DNA from: Pseudomonas putida S13.1.2
GTDB lineage: Bacteria; Pseudomonadota; Gammaproteobacteria; Pseudomonadales; Pseudomonadaceae
Length of the DNA stretch: 64,000 nucleotides
Direction: 5' to 3'
Assembly: GCF_000498395.2 (NCBI RefSeq)
Contig: NZ_CP010979.1
Location: forward strand, 558,001-622,000
A program made the translations under genes and the position numbers. Shown here piece after piece: positions 19,633-26,130 of the stretch. Position 1 is the stretch's first letter; every line of letters starts with the position of its first letter. A model generated the notes under the pieces. It worked only from the letters and a program-made list of their open reading frames with translations, was not told where the DNA came from and ran no database searches.

Positions 19633-19992
19633 CTACCACCTCATCCGCACCCCAAGGCTGCCAATCAGCCCGTTCAGGTCATTGTCATCCACATCGCTGC
19701 TGTAGTCGGCGCTGACAAACAAGGCCACAGAAGGCGTCACCCGCGCCACCAGCCCCAAGCCCAATTCCACCGTGGTGGAGTAACGCGAGCTGGAGATCTT
19801 GTCGACCTGGTCCAGCTTCACTTCGTCGGCATTGCTGAAGTCGTACCATACGTTGGTCCGCACATAGGGCTCGATGGGCATGCCGTGCACTTCGTAGCGC
19901 CCGGACAATCTGGCACCGACCCGGCCGCTCCAGCTCGGCTGGCTGTCGAAGGCTTGCAGGGTTTCTTCTTGCACCTGGTTGCCGGGGAAGAA
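19633..19992 (-). pseudogene. Duplicated 3' end of the autotransporter gene
   Basis: 360 bp aligned without gaps to the last 360 bp of the intact autotransporter gene (21155-21514). Eight base differences, all within about 115 bp of the stop and all synonymous; the other ~245 bp are identical. It encodes the C-terminal beta-barrel strands up to the terminal RMRW but has no start, signal peptide or upstream part. The match ends abruptly at 19992. It is read as the displaced native gene end left when the Rhs2 cassette inserted. Confidence 0.9.
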
Positions 19993-21154
19993 GCCCTGGT
20001 ATTTCTGCTAGTTGTGCTTCTGGGATCGCGAATGAGATCTTGCTTCTCATCATTCCTGATCTCATCTGTAGAGGGGCAGAACCATGTCAGCATGCAGACG
20101 TTTTTTTTACCTACAGGGGCGGCTAGCGGTATCAACTGATCCAGTCGGAAACTGGGCAAGTCGTATCTTGCGACATGGGCCCATTGCTTTGTCTTGTCGT
20201 ACGGAAGGCCCGCAAGAAATCTCGACGAGCTTGTATAAAACTGACGTGCCCGGATCGGTGCTTGGGGATCAACATCTGCACACGATTGCCTATTCTCCGT
20301 ACGGGCACCGACCCGTGTCTATACAAATACAACTGGGCTTTAACGGCGAACGCAAAGACCCTGTCATCGCGAGCTACTTGCTTGGGAATGGAAAAAGAGT
20401 CTACAGCCCAATGCTCATGCGCTTTCTTAGCCCTGACGACTGGAGCCCATTTGCGCAAGGCGGGCTGAATTGCTATGCCTACTGCCAGGGTGACCCCGTC
20501 AACAAGTCCGATCCGACAGGCAGGGCACCTTATTGGCGTCCGAAAATCAGCGCCTTGGTTAAGGACCTCAAGAGCGCGGAAAGTTTCATGAACGGCCTGC
20601 GCCTGCCAGAGAATGGAGGTTTACGGGTGAAGGGTTTTATCATGAATAGTAAGGGAACTGACGGAACTGCGTTTACACTGAAGCTCGTGGGCGATGACTA
20701 TGCAGTGAAGACACATCCAGAAGTCGGTGTGCCCACTGACTTGACAGGCTATCGTCATCCTGGAACCAATACGTTCTTCTATGTGGGTAAAACTGGCACG
20801 CCTCCAAGGCGGTCAACGCCCTCTACTGGGTCAACAGCATCGTCCTCATTGGCCGCAGTCGCACCTCCATCCCAGATAACTCAGTCTGAGCTAGCGACTC
20901 TGTCGTCGGCTGCCGAGTCTCATCGGGATCTTTTGAATTCGGGCTTCCAATATGCAAATTGGACAATGTTCAACGATCCCGACATCTATGTCTACGTTGG
21001 ATCTATCAGGCAGGACGCGGCGCTGGGTAATGTCTAGACACCTGTGGACACGGCCTGTCGCTTAACATTGCTAAACATGTTCAAACTTCGATTGATGGGC
21101 GGGCAAACCAGGTTGTCAGGCGCATGAGCGCGCCTGACAATTTAAGCAGCCGTT
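19993..21154 (+). mobile_element. Inferred Rhs2 cassette between duplicated gene ends
   Basis: A stretch of about 1.16 kb holding only Rhs2 and short flanks, visibly AT-richer than its surroundings, bounded on the left by the truncated autotransporter copy and on the right by the stop of the intact one. A dyad, ATGAGATC / GATCTCAT (20032-20039, 20058-20065), lies before Rhs2. No transposase, integrase or terminal inverted repeat is seen. The mobile nature is inferred from the duplication and base composition. Confidence 0.5.
20084..21037 (+). CDS. Orphan Rhs-core protein with unknown tail (Rhs2)
   Basis: 317 residues. After a short unconserved start comes the Rhs-associated core: AYSPYGHRP, LGFNGERKDPVIASYLLGN, YSPMLMRFLSPDDWSPF and YAYCQGDPVNKSDPTG. 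This ends near residue 145, followed by about 170 residues of variable tail with no domain I recognise; a Ser/Thr/Pro-rich linker divides it. A GAGGGGC ribosome site precedes ATG 20084. By family it is probably the C-terminal tip of a polymorphic toxin, but the secreted shell is absent. No candidate immunity gene follows: only 117 bp separate it from the convergent autotransporter stop. Lower GC than its neighbours. Confidence 0.8.
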   Translation: MSACRRFFYLQGRLAVSTDPVGNWASRILRHGPIALSCRTEGPQEISTSLYKTDVPGSVLGDQHLHTIAYSPYGHRPVSIQIQLGFNGERKDPVIASYLLGNGKRVYSPMLMRFLSPDDWSPFAQGGLNCYAYCQGDPVNKSDPTGRAPYWRPKISALVKDLKSAESFMNGLRLPENGGLRVKGFIMNSKGTDGTAFTLKLVGDDYAVKTHPEVGVPTDLTGYRHPGTNTFFYVGKTGTPPRRSTPSTGSTASSSLAAVAPPSQITQSELATLSSAAESHRDLLNSGFQYANWTMFNDPDIYVYVGSIRQDAALGNV

Positions 21155-22231
21155 TTACCACCGCATCCGCACACCAAGGCTGCCAATCAATCCGTTCAGG
21201 TCATTGTCATCCACATCACTGCTGTAATCGGCGCTGACAAACAAGGCCACAGAAGGCGTCACCCGCGCTACCAGCCCCAAGCCCAATTCCACCGTGGTGG
21301 AGTAACGCGAGCTGGAGATCTTGTCGACCTGGTCCAGCTTCACTTCGTCGGCATTGCTGAAGTCGTACCATACGTTGGTCCGCACATAGGGCTCGATGGG
21401 CATGCCGTGCACTTCGTAGCGCCCGGACAATCTGGCACCGACCCGGCCGCTCCAGCTCGGCTGGCTGTCGAAGGCTTGCAGGGTTTCTTCTTGCACCTGG
21501 TTGCCGGGGAAGAACTGCTGGTTGATCAACTGGGCCTGGGGTTCGATCACCCAGTTGCCGCCCAGGCGGATCGGGTAGCCGCCTTCCACCGAGAAGGTCA
21601 TCGCATGGCCGCTGTCGTCCAGGCGCTGGCCGTTTTCGCCACGGCCCAGTACATCGATCCGCGAACCCATGGCCACGGCATCAAGGTGCCAGCCCTGTTC
21701 ATGGGTCATGCTCCAGTACACGCCCAGGCTTTCCCCGCTCAGGTTCACCGCATTGCGCTGCTTGTCGCCCAGCAGCGGGCGCATGCCGTTGAAGGTGCTC
21801 TGCAGGTTGTTGTGCCCCACGAAAACCCCAGCGCGGTGCACATTGCCCGCTGCAGTTTCACGCACGAACAGGTCCGGGCCGATCACCAGTTGCTGGCTGG
21901 GTGCCTCCAGCTGGTCTGGGGGTTGTGCACCATTGCGCGCGGTGGTCGGGAAAAACTGTGCCCACTGGCTGGCGATCATGTCCGGCGCCGCCTGCCCGTG
22001 GCGGGCGCTCATCGTTTGCGAAAACGCAGTGAGGGTGCCGATGCTCAAGCCACTGGCGCTCACCGGGTCAAGCGACATCTGCGGCATCGCGGGCTGTTGC
22101 AGAAAGCCAGGCGAGGTGGGGTCACCTTGCAGTTCGTACGCGAAAGTTTCCACCGGGGTTGCCAGAAGCAGCGACGTGGAAACCGCGTAGAAAATGCTGT
22201 CGAAGCGCAAGGGTTTCGAGGTGCTTTTCAT
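21155..22231 (-). CDS. Short autotransporter, outer-membrane beta-barrel protein
   Basis: 358 residues: a signal peptide (basic start MKSTSKPLR, hydrophobic core, probable cleavage near VETFA), about 80 residues with no recognised domain, then a beta-barrel translocator of about 250 residues ending in an aromatic residue (RMRW), as outer-membrane barrels do. It therefore has almost no passenger. The ATG at 22231 has an AAAGGAG site; upstream in-frame codons are rejected. The last 360 bp are repeated beyond the Rhs2 cassette. The function is unknown; it may display only its short N-terminal part. Confidence 0.8.
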   Translation of the reverse strand: MKSTSKPLRFDSIFYAVSTSLLLATPVETFAYELQGDPTSPGFLQQPAMPQMSLDPVSASGLSIGTLTAFSQTMSARHGQAAPDMIASQWAQFFPTTARNGAQPPDQLEAPSQQLVIGPDLFVRETAAGNVHRAGVFVGHNNLQSTFNGMRPLLGDKQRNAVNLSGESLGVYWSMTHEQGWHLDAVAMGSRIDVLGRGENGQRLDDSGHAMTFSVEGGYPIRLGGNWVIEPQAQLINQQFFPGNQVQEETLQAFDSQPSWSGRVGARLSGRYEVHGMPIEPYVRTNVWYDFSNADEVKLDQVDKISSSRYSTTVELGLGLVARVTPSVALFVSADYSSDVDDNDLNGLIGSLGVRMRW

Positions 22232-22548
22232 GGCGGATCTCCTTTGTTTTTGTGGGGTACAGCCGAGGACCTGGCCTGTTGTCACGAGCTGTACGGCAAA
22301 AACAGTGGGCGACCCAAACCAGCACGCCAGCCTTCGCAAGCGCGCACGAAGGCGCGAGCTAGAGGCTCGGCGCGAGATCTTTACTGCTTGATATTGTTCA
22401 GCTAAGGAGAGGACACCGCTTGCGTCAAGAAAGCGTGAAGGAAGTGTTCACGTTGCATGGTGATGCTTAAGCCGTTGTTTTGAAGAGTAAAACAGTGGGG
22501 TATAGCGGGGTTCGCTATTTGCCGTGCCACGGCTATGAAGAATGATTG
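22232..22548. other. Intergenic region upstream of the autotransporter gene
   Basis: 317 bp without a gene. It must hold the promoter of the autotransporter gene (minus strand). A direct repeat GGCGCGAG at 22351-22358 and 22369-22376 is seen; no clear -35/-10 pair or terminator was recognised. Confidence 0.4.
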
Positions 22549-23343
22549 CTAAAGCCGCACTTCCACCGCCAACGGCAGGTGATCTGACAGGTGCGACCAA
22601 GGTTTGTGCCCCAGAATCCGCGGCCCGTGGCTTTCGGCATTACGCAGGTAGATGCGGTCCAGGCGCAGCAGCGGCAGGCGGGCAGGGTAGGTGCGGGCGA
22701 GGTGGCCATGGTGGCGCTCGAAAGCTTCGTGCAGGTCGCGTCGCAGGCCGAGGGTGCGGTTGCCGCGGCTTTTCCAGTCGTTGAAATCCCCTGCGATGAT
22801 CACCGGGGCATCGGCAGGCAGGGAGTCGAGCAATTTGCGAAGCAGCAGCAGTTGCTGTTGCCGGTGGCTCTCCAGCAACGACAGGTGCACGCAGACCGCA
22901 TGAACCGGGCCTTGCCCCGGCACATCCAGAACGCAGTGCAACAGGCCACGGCGCTCGGGGCCGGTGATCGACACGTCAAGGTTGCGGTGCTCGATGATCG
23001 GGTATTTGGACAGCAGCGCATTGCCGTGGTGGCCGTCGGGATACACCGCGTTGCGGCCGTAGGCAAAATCGCTCCACATGCTGTCGGCGAGGAATTCGTA
23101 CTGCGAGGTCTGCGGCCAGCCGGGGTAACGCGCGGCGTGACGGTCGTGGCTGCCGAGCACTTCCTGGAGGAAGACGATATCGGCCTGGGTGCTGCGCACC
23201 GCCTCGCGCAGTTCCGGCAGAATGAAGCGCCGGTTGAAGGCGGTGAAGCCCTTGTGGGTGTTCACCGTCAGTACCCGCAGCCGCTTCACGGCCGGGGCCT
23301 GGTTGACGCTGGCGAAACCATTACTGCCGGCTTCGTGGCTCAC
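22549..23343 (-). CDS. Endonuclease/exonuclease/phosphatase family protein
   Basis: 264 residues of the EEP fold. Metal and catalytic motifs appear in order: VLTVNTHKG, IVFLQEVLG (metal Glu), VCVHLSLLESHR (catalytic His), IIAGDFNDW (Asp/Asn) and WSHLSDHLPL (Asp-His pair). The substrate cannot be told from sequence: the family includes DNases, phosphodiesterases and lipid phosphatases. No signal peptide is evident, so it is probably cytoplasmic. It stands alone between the autotransporter promoter and a REP pair; no link with glucan metabolism is apparent. Confidence 0.88.
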   Translation of the reverse strand: MSHEAGSNGFASVNQAPAVKRLRVLTVNTHKGFTAFNRRFILPELREAVRSTQADIVFLQEVLGSHDRHAARYPGWPQTSQYEFLADSMWSDFAYGRNAVYPDGHHGNALLSKYPIIEHRNLDVSITGPERRGLLHCVLDVPGQGPVHAVCVHLSLLESHRQQQLLLLRKLLDSLPADAPVIIAGDFNDWKSRGNRTLGLRRDLHEAFERHHGHLARTYPARLPLLRLDRIYLRNAESHGPRILGHKPWSHLSDHLPLAVEVRL

Positions 23344-23382
23344 AATTCCTCCTCGATCGCAGGTGCATGTGTGTCGCCTGTT

Positions 23383-23478
23383 CCGGCCCTATCGCCGGCA
23401 AGCCAGCTCCCACAGGTTTGGTGCAGGCCATCAGGCGGTGCGGAGCCTGTGGGAGCTGGCTTGCCGGCGATAGGGCCG
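23383..23478. repeat. REP pair, CCGGCAAGCC subtype
   Basis: Two inverted REPs of the ATCGCCGGCAAGCCAGCTCC variant form a nearly symmetrical BIME between the glgX stop and the EEP gene. Confidence 0.9.
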
Positions 23479-23524
23479 ATACAGGCCACCGATACACAGT
23501 CGGACAGGCGCGGCCACCCCCGGT

Positions 23525-25678
23525 TCACTCCTCTTCGTGCTGCAACACCATCAGCAGCATCGACCGCCCCTTTACCTCGAACGTGCTGTCGAACTGCAGA
23601 TGTTGCCCCTTGCGCAACTCTGGCCGGTCGGTATCGATCAGGCAGCTCCAGTAATCACCTTCAGGTACCGCCGGCAACTTGAATGGCACAACATCATGAT
23701 GGGCATTGACGATCAGCAGCACCGTCGCCTCGGAACCTGGCCGGGCGATGCCGCTGACCTGCGCGCGGCCATCGATCAGCATGCCCAGGCAGCGCCCGTG
23801 CGGGTCCTCCCACTGTTCCACGCTCATCTCGTTACCATCCGGTGCCAGCCAGGTCACGTCCTTGACCCCGATCGCCTCATTGTAATCGCCCACCAGAAAG
23901 CGCGAGCGGCGCAGCACCGGGTAGGCCAGGCGCAGGCGGGTCAGGCGTTTGACGAAGGCCAGCAGCTCTTTGCCCTCCTGGTCGAGGTCCCAGTTCACCC
24001 AGCCGATTTCGCTGTCCTGGCAGTAGGCGTTGTTGTTGCCGTGCTGGGTGCGGCTGAACTCGTCGCCGGCGACGATCATCGGCGTGCCCTGGGCCAGCAG
24101 CAGGGTGGCGAAGTAGTTGCGCATCTGGCGCATGCGCAACGCATTGATGTCCGGATCCTCGGTCGGCCCCTCGGCACCGCAGTTCCATGACAGGTTGTTG
24201 TCGGTGCCGTCCTGGTTGTTCTCGTCGTTGTCTTCGTTGTGCTTGTGGTTGTACGACACCAGGTCGCGCAGGGTGAAGCCATCGTGGGCGGTGATGAAGT
24301 TGACCGAAGAATACGGCCGGCGCCCGCGGTTGTTGAACATGTCGCCCGATGCAGTCAAGCGTGCGGCGAAGTCGGCCAGCTGGCCTTCGTCGCCTTTCCA
24401 GAAGGCGCGTGCGGTATCGCGGAAGCGGTCGTTCCATTCGGCCCAGCCGGGGGCGAAGTTGCCCACTTGGTAGCCACCGGGCCCGCAGTCCCAAGGTTCG
24501 GCAATCAGCTTGACCTGGCTCAGCATGGGGTCCTGGCGGCAAGCGACGAGGAAGCCGTGGCGCTCGTTGTACCCTTCGTGGTAGCGGCCAAGAATGGTCG
24601 CCAGGTCGAAGCGAAAGCCGTCCACGTGCATTTCGCCGGCCCAGTACCGCAGCGAGTCGGTGACCAGCTGCAGCACGCAGGGGTGGCTCAGGTCCAAGGT
24701 GTTGCCGGTGCCGGAATCGTTGATGTAGAAACGCTTGTCGTCCGGCATCAAGCGGTAGTACGAGGCGTTGTCGATGCCGCGCATCGACAGGGTCGGGCCA
24801 CGCTCGTTGCCTTCGGCGGTGTGGTTGTAGACCACGTCGAGGATCACCTCCAGCCCGGCGTCGTGCAGGTGGGCGACCATTTCCTTGAACTCGGCAATCT
24901 TGCCGCTGGCCAGGTAGCGCGGGTGCGGGGCGAAAAAGGCGATGCTGTTGTAACCCCAGTAGTTGTTCAGGCCTTTGTCCAGCAGGTGCTGGTCGTTGAC
25001 GAAGGCGTGAATCGGCAGCAGCTCGATGCTGGAGACGCCCAGCTCCTTGATGTGCTTGAGCAGCTCGTCGTTGGCCAGGCCGGCAAAGGTGCCGCGCAGT
25101 TTTTCCGGCACTGCCGGGTGGCGCATGCTGATGCCGCGGGTGTGCGCTTCATAGATGATGGTGCGTTCCCAGGGGACCGACACGCGCTGGTCGCGGCCCC
25201 AGGTGAAGGCCGGGTCGATCACCTTGCATTTGGGCACGAAGGGCGCGCTGTCGCGCTCATCGAATGACAGGTCGCCGTCGGGGTGGCCGATGGTGTAGCC
25301 GAACAGCGCCTCTGACCACTCCAGGCTGCCGACCAGTTGCTTGGCATAGGGGTCGATCAGCAGTTTGTTGGGGTTGAAGCGGTGACCGTTTTCCGGCTCG
25401 TAGGGGCCGTACACGCGGTAGCCGTAGACCAGCCCCGGGTGCGCGTCGGGCAGGTAGCCGTGGTAGATCTCGTCGGTGTATTCGGGCAGCTCTATGCGCT
25501 CGAGTTCCTGCTCGCCGGTGGAGTCGAACAGGCACAGCTCGACCTTGGTGGCGTTGGCCGAGAACAAGGCGAAGTTGACCCCAAGGCCATCCCAGGTGGC
25601 GCCGAGGGGGAAGGGCATGCCTTCGCGGATGCGCGATGGTGCGACTGAGCGGGTTTTCTTTGGGGTGCGGGGACTCAT
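23525..25678 (-). CDS. glgX: Glycogen debranching enzyme
   Basis: Hydrolyses alpha-1,6 branches of phosphorylase-limit glucans. 717 residues: an N-terminal CBM48 (PFPLGATWDGLGVNFALFSANA) and a GH13_11 barrel with nucleophile D358 (VDGFRFDLATIL), acid E394 (LIAEPWDCGPGGYQ) and FITAHDGFTLRDLVSYN, all typical of GlgX. The ATG at 25678 is chosen over an upstream in-frame start lying in a REP. It lies at the end of the minus-strand glucan arm, but a REP pair and 153 bp separate it from the DUF2934 gene, so it may have its own promoter. Confidence 0.95.
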   Translation of the reverse strand: MSPRTPKKTRSVAPSRIREGMPFPLGATWDGLGVNFALFSANATKVELCLFDSTGEQELERIELPEYTDEIYHGYLPDAHPGLVYGYRVYGPYEPENGHRFNPNKLLIDPYAKQLVGSLEWSEALFGYTIGHPDGDLSFDERDSAPFVPKCKVIDPAFTWGRDQRVSVPWERTIIYEAHTRGISMRHPAVPEKLRGTFAGLANDELLKHIKELGVSSIELLPIHAFVNDQHLLDKGLNNYWGYNSIAFFAPHPRYLASGKIAEFKEMVAHLHDAGLEVILDVVYNHTAEGNERGPTLSMRGIDNASYYRLMPDDKRFYINDSGTGNTLDLSHPCVLQLVTDSLRYWAGEMHVDGFRFDLATILGRYHEGYNERHGFLVACRQDPMLSQVKLIAEPWDCGPGGYQVGNFAPGWAEWNDRFRDTARAFWKGDEGQLADFAARLTASGDMFNNRGRRPYSSVNFITAHDGFTLRDLVSYNHKHNEDNDENNQDGTDNNLSWNCGAEGPTEDPDINALRMRQMRNYFATLLLAQGTPMIVAGDEFSRTQHGNNNAYCQDSEIGWVNWDLDQEGKELLAFVKRLTRLRLAYPVLRRSRFLVGDYNEAIGVKDVTWLAPDGNEMSVEQWEDPHGRCLGMLIDGRAQVSGIARPGSEATVLLIVNAHHDVVPFKLPAVPEGDYWSCLIDTDRPELRKGQHLQFDSTFEVKGRSMLLMVLQHEEE

Positions 25679-25728
25679 GACGATCCTCAAATGGCCGTGA
25701 TGGAAGGGGAATTGTGCTGTCCTGCATT

Positions 25729-25825
25729 GGCCCCTTCGCGGGTAAACCCGCTCCCACAGGTACTGCACTGCTTTGAGCACTTGTGATGAACCTGTGGGAG
25801 CGGGTTTACCCGCGAAGAGGCCGGG
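25729..25825. repeat. REP pair upstream of glgX
   Basis: Inverted REPs (about 25729-25760 and 25790-25825) between the DUF2934 gene and glgX. Confidence 0.9.
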
Positions 25826-25831
25826 ACAGGC

Positions 25832-26113
25832 TTACCCGGCAGTAGGCTTTTTCACCGCCCGAGGCTTTTTCGCCGCAGCGGGTTTAACCCCGGGCAGGGC
25901 AGCTACCTTCGGCTCGGCAGGCGCCTTGGGCTCAGCGGCTGCCTTAGGCTTGGCCGGCGCCCGCTTGCGTGGCTCTGCCTTGGGGGCCAAGGCCTCAGCC
26001 TCGGCCAGCTTGCGGGCCATATCCCAGTGGCGTTCTTCCTCCCCTACGGGCTTACCTTCAGATTCCCAGATCTGGTAGGCAAATTCGCGAATACGCTTTT
26101 CATCGACACTCAT
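25832..26113 (-). CDS. DUF2934 protein with Lys/Pro/Ala-rich tail
   Basis: About 93 residues. The first 45 (DEKRIREFAYQIWESEGKPVGEEERHWDMA) are a DUF2934 domain, a short helical domain of unknown role common beside glycogen and stress genes. The rest is a basic, low-complexity tail of repeated KPKA/EPK motifs resembling histone-like disordered tails. AGGAG lies seven bases before ATG 26113; the adjacent ATG at 26116 is also possible. It lies 17 bp after treY on the same strand, so it is probably cotranscribed with the trehalose genes. Confidence 0.85.
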   Translation of the reverse strand: MSVDEKRIREFAYQIWESEGKPVGEEERHWDMARKLAEAEALAPKAEPRKRAPAKPKAAAEPKAPAEPKVAALPGVKPAAAKKPRAVKKPTAG

Positions 26114-26130
26114 CATGACGCTCCTGATGC

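Noticed and set aside
19633-19974. A separate small outer-membrane gene in the truncated autotransporter copy
   Set aside because: It lacks a start, signal peptide and upstream barrel; it is a duplicated gene end.
19993-21154. Insertion sequence or prophage remnant around Rhs2
   Set aside because: No transposase, integrase, terminal inverted repeats or phage genes are seen; only the flanking duplication suggests mobility.
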